Notes: generated by a model not told the origin, from the sequence alone. Positions 16,781 through 26,774 are shown, counted from the stretch's first letter. The stretch is DNA of 64,000 bases from Paenibacillus sacheonensis (GCF_009909195.1 NZ_JAAAMU010000012.1:62001-126000), one strand, 5' to 3'. Program-made: numbers and translations.

Positions 16781-18141
16781 CGCCGGCCTCCTCTCTGTCT
16801 TCGTACGGCGCGGAAATGAAACCGTACGGTCGTGCCCGCCCCGGGCTCGCTGCTTATCCGAAGCTCGCCGCCCTGGCGGCTCATAAGCTGGATGCAATAC
16901 GCCAGCCCGAGTCCGAAATTCATCGCCTTGCCGCTCTTCGTCGTGAAGAACGGCTCCGTCACTTTGCGGAGCTGCGCCTTCTCGATTCCCGTTCCCGTAT
17001 CGCGTATTTCGATCGTACTGCCTCGTTTCCCGCCGATCACCGAGATGCTCAGCTGACCGCCTCGGGGCATGGCGTCGATCGCATTTTGCAGCACGTTGTG
17101 GATGGCTTCCTTCGTCTGCTCCGGATCCGCTTCGGCGGAAGCGGACTCATCCAGCTGCTCGCGTATGTCAATGCCCCGCTCGGCTGTCTGTGCGGCGATC
17201 GCTGCAAGCTGACTGCGAACCAGGCCGGAGAGCTGCACGATGCGCGGCTGAAGCCGCAGCTCCTGCGTTCGCTCGTGAACGCTGCGAATCATGGCTTCGA
17301 TATGCGCGGCGGCCGTGCCGACCACCTTCAAGTCCGCGCGAAGCCCTTCTTGGCCTTCGGCTTCCCGTCCGATTTTGTCGGCGAACAGCTTAATCTTGCC
17401 GATGTCGTTCTTGATCGCATGATTGAGCATGGCGGTACCGCTCGTAATGGCGCGGAAAGAGTAGTCCAGCTGACGTTTCTCAATAAGCAGCTGCACGCCG
17501 AGGAAGCCGAAATTGAACAAGGAGAAAATGAAGATGACGAAAGCAAAACCGATCGGCCACACATTGTACACCCATAATCGGTACAATCCGAACAGCGGCA
17601 GCACATAATTCATCGCGACCGCGATCAGGACCGCCGGCATGACCGCCAACAGCAACAGCGCGTGCGCTCGCCGTTCCGCGGGATGCACATGCGCCTTGCA
17701 CAGCAGCAGCACAGCCCCGAGCACGAAATAAGGCAGCGCCCAGGTCGCGAGCCAATTATATTGAACGGGGTAGTGGTTATTAAGCGGAAGAAGCAGCATG
17801 CCAAGCGGCGGCACGATTGCCGCGTAAGGAAGCCACCGGTAAATCCCGGCCGGCAGCAGATCCCGGTTATAGGCCGCGCCGAAACACAAGAACCCGAAGG
17901 GAAGCCCGTAATAGCTGGTCCACGAACAGCCGCGCTGCATGGAACGCAGCACCTGCTCGCCCGATAAATCGATCGCGCCGCTGTCCAGCCAAGCCGCGAT
18001 CCAGCCCTCCACCACCGAAGCCAATGCTCCCGTTCCACCGCAAAACGCCACCAAACTCAGCCAGCGCCCCGCCGGATTCCGCCGGTTGGCAGTAAGCAGA
18101 AGTCCTGCCGCGACCCAAAGCACGATCCAAACAAACAACAT
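16777..18141 (-). CDS. Membrane sensor histidine kinase, partner of the NarL-type regulator
   Basis: A 454-aa kinase with about six or seven membrane helices in residues 1-230, then a short dimerisation region whose AMLNHAIKNDIGKI carries the likely phospho-acceptor histidine (around residue 240). The C-terminal ATPase domain has NVLQNAIDAMPRGG (N box), RDTGTGI (G1), EPFFTTK (F box) and FGLGLAYC (G2). There is no PAS or large extracellular domain, so the signal is probably sensed within the membrane. GGGGGAG lies 10 bases before the ATG. The last codons overlap the response-regulator start. Confidence 0.9.
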   Translation of the reverse strand: MLFVWIVLWVAAGLLLTANRRNPAGRWLSLVAFCGGTGALASVVEGWIAAWLDSGAIDLSGEQVLRSMQRGCSWTSYYGLPFGFLCFGAAYNRDLLPAGIYRWLPYAAIVPPLGMLLLPLNNHYPVQYNWLATWALPYFVLGAVLLLCKAHVHPAERRAHALLLLAVMPAVLIAVAMNYVLPLFGLYRLWVYNVWPIGFAFVIFIFSLFNFGFLGVQLLIEKRQLDYSFRAITSGTAMLNHAIKNDIGKIKLFADKIGREAEGQEGLRADLKVVGTAAAHIEAMIRSVHERTQELRLQPRIVQLSGLVRSQLAAIAAQTAERGIDIREQLDESASAEADPEQTKEAIHNVLQNAIDAMPRGGQLSISVIGGKRGSTIEIRDTGTGIEKAQLRKVTEPFFTTKSGKAMNFGLGLAYCIQLMSRQGGELRISSEPGAGTTVRFHFRAVRRQRGGRR

Positions 18142-18265
18142 CTTCCGGAAGCTCCCCCAGTGACCTGATAACTGTCTGATTTTCCTACATTATAGCACGG
18201 GAAAAGCTAGTCCTTCGCACGGATTTACAACGGCAGTTCTACAACAAACGTACTAGATGGAGGAA

Positions 18266-18508
18266 GCAAGACGACCTGAGGCTTGCTGCTCTAAGGTCCC
18301 GCCCTATTCTTTCACTCTGTTGCCCTAAAGCTCGGCCTCTCTGTACCGCCCTAAGCTCAGCCTCTCTGTCAAGCCCCCAAGGCAAGACGACCTGAGGCTT
18401 GCTGCTCTAAGGTTCCGCCTTATTCTTTCGCTCTGTCGCCCTAAAGCTCGGCCTCTGTGTATCGCCCTCACGCCCCAAGGCAAGACGACCTGAGGCTTGC
18501 TGCTCTAA
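18266..18508. repeat. Three identical 29-bp direct repeats with related spacers
   Basis: A 29-base word beginning GCAAGACGACCTGAGG and ending GCTGCTCTAA occurs at 18266-18294, 18382-18410 and 18480-18508. The segments between share further words (CCCTAAAGCTCGGCCTCT twice), so the whole is a degenerate tandem array with a unit of about 98-116 bases. Confidence 0.85.
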
Positions 18509-18567
18509 TCTTGACGCTCCCGATTCGCTCTGTATCGTGTCGCTCTAAGTCTCTGCAGTGCCGCCCC

Positions 18568-18616
18568 TGAAAAAACAAAAACGCCCCAGTAAGCCCGCGA
18601 GGGCCACTGAAGCGTC
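18568..18616 (-). terminator. Rho-independent terminator for the ilv-leu operon
   Basis: On the minus strand a GC-rich stem (ACGC...TCAGTGGCCC with GGGC...ACTG...GCGT, tetraloop TCGC) is followed by TTTTTGTTTTTT. It lies downstream of leuA beyond the long palindrome. Confidence 0.8.
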
Positions 18617-18645
18617 ACCTGTCCTAATCCTTTAAAGGTTCTATT

Positions 18646-18788
18646 AACAAGAGCGCCCGGAGGGAGGGACGGAGTCGGAGCGTCGCCTTTGTAGTCGGAT
18701 TTCCACCTCTAAATGTCTAATAAAATGAGGAAATCCGAACTACGACAGCGATCGCAGACCCGTCCCGCCCGCAGGGCGCCCCCTTGTT
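18646..18788. repeat. 143-bp imperfect palindrome
   Basis: The two arms (18646-18704 and 18727-18788) are roughly three-quarters complementary, bounded by AACAAG and CTTGTT and ending at GGATTTCC/GGAAATCC next to a loop of about 22 bases. It begins 10 bases after the leuA stop. It may be a MITE-like or REP-like element, or fold as one long RNA hairpin. Confidence 0.75.
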
Positions 18789-18798
18789 CAATGAGCCT

Positions 18799-20343
18799 TT
18801 AAATCAGGCTCATTTTGTCGCGCCGCCCCGGCGTCTTCCGTTTCTCCACCAGGCGGTTCAACGCGTCGACGTACGCACGCGCGCTCGCTTCGAGGATATC
18901 GGTGCTGACGCCGCGGCCTTGAGCGGACACGTCGCCCTGTTTCAGGACGACATGCACTTCGCCGAGCGCGTCCTTGCCGTGCGTAACGGACTTGATGGAG
19001 TAATCCTCAAGCTCCACGGTCTCCGACGTCAGCGCATCGATGGCGTTGTAGATCGCATCGACGGAGCCGTTGCCTTCCGCCCGCGTCTCCTGCACGCTGC
19101 CGTCCGCCATGCGAATGCTCAGCGTTGCGTTAGGCGTGGACTGGTTGCCGTAGCTGACTTGAATCTGCTCGAGCGTATACACCTCGGGCGCATCGACAAG
19201 CTTCTCTTCCAGCATGGCGCGAATATCTTCGTCGCTGACGTTCTTCTTCTTGTCCGCGAGATCTTTGAACTTGGCGAACGCCCCGTTCACGGCTTCATCG
19301 GAAAGCTCATAGCCCAGATCGATCAGCTTCTCGCGGAATGCGGCGCGTCCGGAGTGTTTGCCGAGCACGAGCTTGGAGTCGATCAAACCGATCGTTTCCG
19401 GCGAAATGATCTCGTACGTCGTTTTTTCCTTCAGCATGCCGTCTTGGTGAATGCCCGATTCATGCGCAAAGGCATTCGCGCCGACGATCGCCTTGTTGCC
19501 CGGAACGACCATGCCCGTCAGTCTGCTGACCAGTCGGCTCGTCTTGGCGATTTCTTTCAGGTTCAGGCCCGTCGTCGCCCCGAAGAAATCGGAACGGGTC
19601 GCAAGCGCCATCGCGACTTCTTCGATCGCCGTGTTGCCCGCGCGCTCGCCGATGCCGTTGATCGTGCCTTCGATTTGGTCGGCGCCGTTCAAGATCGCGG
19701 CCAGCGCATTCGCCGTCGCCATGCCAAGATCGTCATGGCAGTGCGCGCTGAGCTGGATTTTCTCGATGCCCGGCACTTGCTCTTTCAAGGTTTTGAAAAT
19801 ATGACCGTATTCCGAAGGATTCATGTAACCGACCGTATCCGGAATGTTGATGACCGAGGCTCCCGCCTTGATGGCCATATCCGTCACTTGGCAGAGGAAG
19901 TCCAGTTCCGTGCGGCCCGCATCCTCGGCGGAAAATTCGATCTTGCTGAAAAATTGCTTCGCATACCGGATGGCGCGCTCTGCCGTCTCGAGCACCTGCT
20001 CCTTCTCCATGCGCAGCTTATGCTTGCGGTGGATCGGAGACGTAGCGAGGAACAGATGGAGGCAAGGGTCCTGAGCGCCCTTCAGCGCCTCGACCACGGC
20101 ATCGATATCCTGTTCGCGCGAACGGGACAGGCCGATGACCGTCGCGTTCTTCACGGCGCGGGCTACCGCGTTAACCGCGGCGAGATCGCCCGGGGAAGCT
20201 GCCGGAAAACCCGCTTCGATGCGGTCTACGCCAAGCTTCTCGAGCTGATAGGCGATTTCCAGCTTTTCTTTCGTGTTCAAGTTCACGCCCGGGGATTGCT
20301 CGCCGTCACGAAGCGTCGTATCGAAAATATATATTTTGCGCAT
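18799..20343 (-). CDS. leuA: 2-isopropylmalate synthase
   Basis: A 514-aa enzyme condensing acetyl-CoA with 2-ketoisovalerate, the first committed step of leucine synthesis. [14 protein letters not shown] opens the catalytic TIM barrel. [14 protein letters not shown] carries the metal-binding histidines, and [12 protein letters not shown] is the second signature. The C-terminal third is the leucine-binding regulatory domain ([10 protein letters not shown] onward), so feedback inhibition by leucine is expected. It is the last gene of the ilvB-ilvN-ilvC-leuA unit. A hairpin at 20386-20427 lies between it and ilvC. Confidence 0.96.
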   Translation of the reverse strand: MRKIYIFDTTLRDGEQSPGVNLNTKEKLEIAYQLEKLGVDRIEAGFPAASPGDLAAVNAVARAVKNATVIGLSRSREQDIDAVVEALKGAQDPCLHLFLATSPIHRKHKLRMEKEQVLETAERAIRYAKQFFSKIEFSAEDAGRTELDFLCQVTDMAIKAGASVINIPDTVGYMNPSEYGHIFKTLKEQVPGIEKIQLSAHCHDDLGMATANALAAILNGADQIEGTINGIGERAGNTAIEEVAMALATRSDFFGATTGLNLKEIAKTSRLVSRLTGMVVPGNKAIVGANAFAHESGIHQDGMLKEKTTYEIISPETIGLIDSKLVLGKHSGRAAFREKLIDLGYELSDEAVNGAFAKFKDLADKKKNVSDEDIRAMLEEKLVDAPEVYTLEQIQVSYGNQSTPNATLSIRMADGSVQETRAEGNGSVDAIYNAIDALTSETVELEDYSIKSVTHGKDALGEVHVVLKQGDVSAQGRGVSTDILEASARAYVDALNRLVEKRKTPGRRDKMSLI

Positions 20344-20385
20344 TAGTTACACCTCGGACTTCAAGAATAATCCCGGATAGCGAAA

Positions 20386-20427
20386 CGGCCCTGACGTCTA
20401 TCGCATACGCAAGAGACGCAGGGGCCG
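20386..20427 (-). other. Hairpin between ilvC and leuA
   Basis: CGGCCC-n-CGTCT pairs with AGACG-n-GGGCCG (20386-20400 with 20413-20427), followed on the minus strand by TTTCGC. The weak T-tract suggests an RNA processing site or partial attenuator inside the operon. Confidence 0.5.
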
Positions 20428-20499
20428 GTCCGCATATCCGGGCAACCATGCTTTTATATTTCAAAGGTATGACCGGATCGCCCGGTTCATGAATGTATA

Positions 20500-21625
<1,126 letters not shown>

Positions 21626-21712
21626 CGGCGTCTTCGCTCATTTCATTCGTTTGTTACATTCATTCCTCGTCCGATAACGTTACGTTGTCTTGCGCACGAT
21701 TCGTCCGACGGT

Positions 21713-22198
21713 TTACTTCGCGTTGCCGCGGGTCATTGCGGTGACGCCCGTACGGGACAGCTCGCGAATGCCGTACGGCTTCATGAGTTCAACCATCGCA
21801 TCGATCTTCTCCGTATCGCCGACAACCTGTACCATCATGGAGTGCGTGCCGATATCGACGACGGCAGCCCGGAACGTCTCCACGACGCCCATGATTTCCG
21901 GACGGGAGGCAGGCTCCGCGCTTACTTTGATCAAGGCCAGTTCGCGTCCAACCATCGGGTTGGCGCTGAGATCGACGACTTTGATGACATCGATGAGCTT
22001 GTACAATTGCTTAATGACTTGTTCCAGCGTGTTGTCGTCGCCCGTCGTGACGATGACCATCCGGGACAAGCCGGCTTCCTCGCTTGTCCCGACGGTGATG
22101 CTCTCGATATTGAAGCCGCGGCGTCCGAACAAGCCGGATACGCGCTGGAGGACGCCGGGCTGGTCATTGACAAGAACGGCTACTGTATGTCTTTTCAT
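21713..22198 (-). CDS. ilvN: Acetolactate synthase small (regulatory) subunit
   Basis: A 161-aa regulatory subunit that binds valine and activates the catalytic IlvB subunit. An ACT domain fills the N-terminal half: HTVAVLVNDQPGVLQRVSGLF, RGFNIESITVG and RMVIVTTGDD. The C-terminal domain includes RELALIKVSA and the typical ending RTGVTAMTRG. Its ATG overlaps the ilvB stop by four bases, so translation is coupled. Confidence 0.95.
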   Translation of the reverse strand: MKRHTVAVLVNDQPGVLQRVSGLFGRRGFNIESITVGTSEEAGLSRMVIVTTGDDNTLEQVIKQLYKLIDVIKVVDLSANPMVGRELALIKVSAEPASRPEIMGVVETFRAAVVDIGTHSMMVQVVGDTEKIDAMVELMKPYGIRELSRTGVTAMTRGNAK

Positions 22199-23940
22199 TC
22201 CGCATCCCCCATTAACATTTGATCGATCGTGGATCCTTGCGTAACCATCGGATACACGTTTTCATGCTTGCGAACAACGAATTCCACGACAGCCGGACCC
22301 GGGTGGTTCATGGCTTCGATCCATACCGCACGCGCGTCTTCCTTATTCGTTGCCCGGAATCCTTTAACCCCGTACGCTTCCGCCAATTTCACGAAATCCG
22401 GACTGCCGGACAGATCGATGTGGCTGTAGCGATTCTCGTAAATCAGCTCCTGCCATTGACGCACCATGCCGAGTACTTGGTTGTTGATGATAACAACCTT
22501 GACCGGAATGTTGTTGATGGCACAGATCGCGAGCTCCTGCGCGCACATTTGCATGCCGCCGTCGCCGTTGATGGAGATGACGAGCCGGTCCGGATTCGCC
22601 ATCTGAGCGCCGATCGCGGACGGGAAACCGAAGCCCATCGTGCCGAGGCCGCCGGAGGTAACCCAGGAGCGCGGCTTGTTGAACTTGTAGAACTGCGCAG
22701 CCCACATTTGATGCTGGCCGACGTCCGTCGTAACGATCGCTTCGCCTTTGGATTCCTCATAGAGCATCTCGATAACCCATTGCGGCTTCAGCTCGTCTTC
22801 GCTGTCCTTGTACCTGAACGGCTTCTCCTGCTTGGATGCCAGCAGCTGCGCGCGCCATGCATCGGCTTTCGCTGCGTATTTCACGTCTTTGTTCGCGATT
22901 TGGAGCACCGTCTTCACGTCGCCCACGATCGGAATGTCCGTCGGCACGTTTTTGCCGATTTCCGCCGGATCGATGTCGATGTGAACGATTTTGGCATGCG
23001 GCGCAAAGCCGGCCAGTTTGCCCGTTACGCGGTCATCGAAGCGAGCTCCGATATTGATGAGCAAATCCGACGTTTGGATCGCCGTGTTCGCCGTGTACGT
23101 ACCGTGCATGCCCGGCATGCCGAGCCAGAGGTCTTCGCCGCTTGGGTAAGCTCCCAGACCGAGCAGCGTCGTCGTAATCGGGATACCCGATTTCGCGATG
23201 AACTCATGCAGTTCCTCGTGTCCGCCCGAATAGACGACGCCGCCGCCAGCCAGCACGAGCGGGCGTTCCGCTTCCTGAATCGCTTTGATCATTTTGTCGA
23301 CCTGCAGCTTGTTCGGCTGCACGGTCGGATTGTAGCCCCGAATGTTTACTTCCGTTACCGGCTCGAACATCGTCAGTTCGGCAGATACGTCCTTCGGAAT
23401 ATCGATCAAGACAGGACCTTTGCGGCCCGTATTGGCGATGTGGAACGCTTCGTGGATGATACGAGGCAGGTCGGCTGCCTTGCGTACCAGATAGCTGTGC
23501 TTCGTAATCGGCATCGTAATGCCCGTAATGTCCGCTTCCTGGAAAGCATCCGTGCCGATCAAAGTCGTGGCTACGTTACCGGTGATGACGACCAGCGGCA
23601 CCGAATCCATATACGCAGTGGCGATGCCCGTGACCAGGTTCGTAGCGCCGGGTCCCGATGTCGCGATGCAGACGCCGACTTTGCCGCTTGCCCGCGCATA
23701 GCCGTCCGCCGCATGAATGGCGCCTTGCTCGTGGCGGGTCAGCAGATGCTGAAAGTCCGAAAAGCCATGCATGGCGTCGTAGATGTACAGCACCGCGCCG
23801 CCCGGGTAACCGAACACGCAATCGACATCCTCAAGCACCAAGCTGCGAAGTAAAATTTCTGAGCCCGAGATGACCTCCGGTTGTCTCAGCTTTTCCTTAA
23901 TTTCCTCTTTTGACCTTAACGTTGCATGTTGAGCGACCAT
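22195..23940 (-). CDS. ilvB: Acetolactate synthase large (catalytic) subunit
   Basis: A 581-aa thiamine-diphosphate enzyme making acetolactate from pyruvate, the shared first step to valine and leucine. VFGYPGGAVLYIYDA and TRHEQGAIHAADGYARA carry the catalytic glutamate. GDGGMQMCAQELA with VKVVIINN is the ThDP-binding motif. The open frame extends upstream through the leader, but the start is the ATG at 23940 (MVAQHATLRSKEE), eight bases after GGGAGG. It is the first gene of ilvB-ilvN-ilvC-leuA, controlled by the T-box leader at 23958-24330. Confidence 0.96.
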   Translation of the reverse strand: MVAQHATLRSKEEIKEKLRQPEVISGSEILLRSLVLEDVDCVFGYPGGAVLYIYDAMHGFSDFQHLLTRHEQGAIHAADGYARASGKVGVCIATSGPGATNLVTGIATAYMDSVPLVVITGNVATTLIGTDAFQEADITGITMPITKHSYLVRKAADLPRIIHEAFHIANTGRKGPVLIDIPKDVSAELTMFEPVTEVNIRGYNPTVQPNKLQVDKMIKAIQEAERPLVLAGGGVVYSGGHEELHEFIAKSGIPITTTLLGLGAYPSGEDLWLGMPGMHGTYTANTAIQTSDLLINIGARFDDRVTGKLAGFAPHAKIVHIDIDPAEIGKNVPTDIPIVGDVKTVLQIANKDVKYAAKADAWRAQLLASKQEKPFRYKDSEDELKPQWVIEMLYEESKGEAIVTTDVGQHQMWAAQFYKFNKPRSWVTSGGLGTMGFGFPSAIGAQMANPDRLVISINGDGGMQMCAQELAICAINNIPVKVVIINNQVLGMVRQWQELIYENRYSHIDLSGSPDFVKLAEAYGVKGFRATNKEDARAVWIEAMNHPGPAVVEFVVRKHENVYPMVTQGSTIDQMLMGDAE

Positions 23941-23957
23941 TAAGTCGTCCTCCCTTC

Positions 23958-24330
23958 TAAAAAAACAAAAAACCTTTCGTCTCCAGATGCATGCCGCATC
24001 CAGGGACGAAAGGTTGATCTTCCGTGGTACCACCCAGGTTGTTATACGCCTCACGGCACATAACCTCATAAGGTAAGAACGACGCAGAGGTCCATTCATA
24101 CCTTGGCACATTAACGTGTGCCTGACGATTTTCCCTAATGCGTATCGTTGGCAAACGATACTTTTCAGGAAAACAGCTCCGAGGTGAGCTCGTTGAAAAG
24201 GGATTTTGGCGTCGGTTTCAGCAGTTCCGCACGCTCTCTGGAGCAAAAGGGCCCTTAACACTTCGTCCTCTTCATAGCCGATCACTTTATGAACCTGCAC
24301 AATAACGGCAATGCCGTTCTTCTTAGCTTA
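23958..24330 (-). promoter_or_regulatory. T-box leader of the ilv-leu operon (probable leucine specifier)
   Basis: On the minus strand GGGTGGTACCACGGA (24021-24035) is the conserved T-box, followed by a terminator stem AACCTTTCGTC/GACGAAAGGTT (23971-24015) with a T-rich tail. Upstream are the CAGAGAGC element and an extended stem I. A CTC codon followed by ACC in GAGCTCACC (around 24183-24191) is the likely specifier, implying control by uncharged leucine tRNA. The specifier was read by eye. Confidence 0.88.
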
Positions 24331-24336
24331 TCGTTT

Positions 24337-24365
24337 ATTATATGCTTCGGGATTCCATCCGTCAA
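24337..24365 (-). promoter_or_regulatory. SigA-type promoter for the ilv-leu operon
   Basis: TTGACG (24360-24365) and TATAAT (24337-24342) are separated by 17 bases on the minus strand, directly upstream of the T-box leader. Confidence 0.8.
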
Positions 24366-24477
24366 GAAGAAGGATGAGCATTCGGAGAAAAACTTATGTA
24401 CGCCGGTTTTCCGCGGGAGCACGGCCCTCCAAATCGACATAGAATGTAGCATTATGATAAAGAGAGCGGGATGCCTT

Positions 24478-24924
24478 ATGATTCGAGCACGTCAGGCGCG
24501 AACGGATGACAAAGAAATCATTCGGCTGATCAAGCAAGAGCTGATCCCTCTTTCCTATACGGCTTCCCCTCGGGATGCGCAGACCATTCGAGAGCTGCCG
24601 AAGCGTCTCGCCGAAGGCGTCTCGCTGGTCTATTCCCGCACGAAGCGCAGCCTGCCTGTGGGCTACATTCATTTCTATATTCGCGAAAGCGTGCTTCTCT
24701 ACGACCTGCTGGTCGTGCATCCGCAGCATCGCGGCAAGCAAATCGGCACGACGCTCATGAACCAGGCAGAGACGCAGGCGAGAACAAAAGGCGCCAAGCT
24801 CGCCCGCCTGTTCGTCGATCACGGCAATCCAAGAGCCCAGCGGCTCTATGCCAGACTGGGCTTTCAGACTGTCCGCTATTATCCCGACTTGCGCTGCTAC
24901 GAAATGATGAAATCGTTGGTGTAG
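24478..24924 (+). CDS. GNAT-family N-acetyltransferase
   Basis: A 148-aa acetyl-CoA-dependent acyltransferase. It opens with IRARQARTDDKEII. DLLVVHPQHRGKQIGTTLM near residue 85 contains the R/QxxGxG/A acetyl-CoA loop (HRGKQIG). The C-terminal AQRLYARLGFQTV is typical of motif B. The substrate is unknown. The start is uncertain: the ATG at 24478 gives the best family fit, another at 24454 is in frame, and neither has a strong ribosome-binding site. It is divergent from the ilv operon and overlaps that operon's promoter region with its own upstream sequence. Confidence 0.85.
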   Translation: MIRARQARTDDKEIIRLIKQELIPLSYTASPRDAQTIRELPKRLAEGVSLVYSRTKRSLPVGYIHFYIRESVLLYDLLVVHPQHRGKQIGTTLMNQAETQARTKGAKLARLFVDHGNPRAQRLYARLGFQTVRYYPDLRCYEMMKSLV

Positions 24925-24953
24925 CTGTTACCGCGTGTCCGACGTTCGCCCGT

Positions 24954-25328
24954 TTAATAGAATGGCGTGTTAACAAAACCCTGCTGGCAGCATGGATTGC
25001 AGCCGTCGAAGCCCGGGCCGCCAAAGCCGGGGCCGAAACCAGGACCCCCGAAACCGGGACCTCCGAAGCCAGGGCCTCCGAAACCGCCGCCAAAGCCGCC
25101 TCCGAAGCCAAAAGGCCCCGCGAATAAGCCGATGGCCAGCAGGTCGAACAAGACGAGCGGAATGATCGCTCTCGTCTGAACTTCTTTGCCGTTAACGACC
25201 GGTACCAGCTGCAGCTGGTTTTGGTGCATCCGTACGAGCTTGCCCGTAATGACCGATCCGTCCTTGCGAACCGCATAGATGGTCTTGCCGACCAGCTTTT
25301 GCGCTTGATCTTTTGTAACGCGTGGCAT
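24954..25328 (-). CDS. Small glycine-rich protein of unknown function
   Basis: A 124-aa protein with two parts. Residues 1-50 are a compact, basic, beta-rich stretch (LVGKTIYAVRKDGSVITGKLVR) that could be an SH3- or Lsm-like barrel. A hydrophobic segment follows (RAIIPLVLFDLLAIGLFA, about 53-70). The rest is Gly/Phe/Pro repeats (GFGGP, GFGPG) and a cysteine cluster CNPCC near the end. The layout suggests membrane association with a flexible Gly-rich tail, perhaps in the spore or envelope, but this is inference. AGGAGG lies seven bases before the ATG. Monocistronic. Confidence 0.75.
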   Translation of the reverse strand: MPRVTKDQAQKLVGKTIYAVRKDGSVITGKLVRMHQNQLQLVPVVNGKEVQTRAIIPLVLFDLLAIGLFAGPFGFGGGFGGGFGGPGFGGPGFGGPGFGPGFGGPGFDGCNPCCQQGFVNTPFY

Positions 25329-25624
25329 AGGATTTCCTCCTCATGATTGTACTTCCAATGCTTGCGTCTGCCTTATACGGCAAACATTCCTGCCCTGCAT
25401 TTGTCTCGGAAGGTAATTCGGCGTTGTCCTATACTCTATTCGCTAGCAGGAGATTTCGATTGTACCGATGTCCATAGGGCAATACACCAATTCAACAAAA
25501 CCCGCGTCTCTCGGCACGGGTTCGTACAAGCTCACGACGATTCGCATCGAGGTGCATGAATCTATGATCTTACATTGTTTGCGAGCGTCAGGTCGCCCTG
25601 CCCGCCTCTATCCCATTCCGCCGG

Positions 25625-26722
25625 TTAACCGATCACGGTTAATTCTTTCGGATACCGCGTCAACACTTCGACGCCTTGTGACGTTACGAGCACGTCATCC
25701 TCGATGCGCACGCCGCCTATGCCAGGGACGTAAATGCCGGGCTCGATCGTGAATGTCATGCCTTCTCGCAGCAATTCCCCGTTATTCCCGTGAATGGACG
25801 GATACTCGTGAATATCCAAGCCAAGCCCGTGTCCCAGGCGGTGATTGAATTGCGGGCCATATCCGGCTGCCGTTATCGATTCGCGCGCCGCGCGGTCCAG
25901 GCTGCCGAACGACGCACCCGGACGCACCGCCTCGACGGCCCGAAGATTGCCGGCCAGCACGGCGTTATAGATCCGCTTCATCTCGTCCGTGATTTCGCCG
26001 ACCGCGAACGTTCTCGTAATGTCCGAAGCGTAGCCGTTCGCGAACACGCCGAGATCGAACAAGAGGAGCTCGCCCTCCTTCACGACATTCCGGTCAGGCA
26101 TGCCGTGCGGCATCGCGGACTTCGCTCCGGCAAGGACGAGCGTATCGAACGACGGACCTTGCGCGCCGCGTTTCTTCATCTGGTATTCCAGCTCCGCGAC
26201 GAGCTCGATCTCCGTGACCCCCGGCTTCACGAGGCCTATTCCTGCGCGCAGTACATCCTCGACGATCCGCACGGCTTCCCGCATCCGCTCGGCTTCCTCC
26301 GGCGCCTTGACCGCGCGCATATCGCGCAGCTGCATGCCGATATCCACGTAAGACTCCGCCCCGATCGCGCCGCTCATCGCCTCGAATCGGCTCACCGTGA
26401 GATGCTCCTTCTCGACGCCCAGGCAGCGAACGCCGCTTGGCATGAGACCGCGAAGAATCGCATGCGCATCGTCCGTATCCGCGTGGGTGTGAATGTTCGT
26501 CGCGCCGGACGCCGCTTGAGCCGCTTCATAATCGAGCGCGGGCACGAGCAGCTTCGCCTCTTCTCCGCGCGGCAGCAGCAGCCCGAGAAATCGTTCATGG
26601 GGCTCGGAGGCGAATCCCGTCAAATAATACACATGCTTAGGCGCGGTGATCAGCATCGCGTCGATACCGTTAACGTCCATGTATGCGTGCAGCTTGTTTA
26701 TGCGACTGGCTGGGCTATTCAT
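25625..26722 (-). CDS. Xaa-Pro aminopeptidase-type M24B peptidase
   Basis: A 365-aa creatinase/prolidase-fold protein. Residues 1-125 are the N-terminal creatinase domain (YYLTGFASEPHERF). The pita-bread catalytic domain shows all five metal-ligand regions: LLFDLGVFANGYASDITRTF (two Asp), NHRLGHGLGLDIHE (His), TIEPGIYVPGIGGVRIEDDV (two Glu). It should cleave X-Pro dipeptides or N-terminal X-Pro bonds in the cytosol. AAAGGCGG precedes the ATG. It lies just downstream of the infC-rpmI-rplT terminator and is probably a separate unit. Confidence 0.92.
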   Translation of the reverse strand: MNSPASRINKLHAYMDVNGIDAMLITAPKHVYYLTGFASEPHERFLGLLLPRGEEAKLLVPALDYEAAQAASGATNIHTHADTDDAHAILRGLMPSGVRCLGVEKEHLTVSRFEAMSGAIGAESYVDIGMQLRDMRAVKAPEEAERMREAVRIVEDVLRAGIGLVKPGVTEIELVAELEYQMKKRGAQGPSFDTLVLAGAKSAMPHGMPDRNVVKEGELLLFDLGVFANGYASDITRTFAVGEITDEMKRIYNAVLAGNLRAVEAVRPGASFGSLDRAARESITAAGYGPQFNHRLGHGLGLDIHEYPSIHGNNGELLREGMTFTIEPGIYVPGIGGVRIEDDVLVTSQGVEVLTRYPKELTVIG

Positions 26723-26774
26723 CGTATGACCGCCTTTCCATTCTATTGTACGGTCCCCTTGCGAAAGTATACAG

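Larger units (their letters stand above)
18142..18798. other. Gene-free region downstream of leuA, repeat-rich
   Basis: About 650 bases without a plausible gene. It contains three 29-bp direct repeats, the leuA-side terminator and a 143-bp imperfect palindrome, all listed separately. Between them are many short variants of CTCTGT-n-GCCCTAAG. Confidence 0.8.

Noticed and set aside
18266-18508. CRISPR array
   Set aside because: Only three repeats with 87- and 69-base gaps that share sequence with each other, no cas genes nearby.
18784-20346. 520-aa plus-strand open frame opposite leuA
   Set aside because: It is the antisense shadow of leuA, rich in Arg/His/Asp with no recognisable motif, and lacks a ribosome-binding site.
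22219-23853. 544-aa plus-strand open frame opposite ilvB
   Set aside because: Antisense shadow of a clear acetolactate synthase gene; composition is typical of mirror frames in GC-rich genes.
24289-24480. N-terminal extension of the acetyltransferase
   Set aside because: It would run through the ilv promoter region and adds a stretch unlike GNAT proteins; the ATG at 24478 fits the family.
25468-25752. 94-aa plus-strand open frame before the Xaa-Pro peptidase stop
   Set aside because: Half of it is antisense to the peptidase gene, and no ribosome-binding site or family match is visible.
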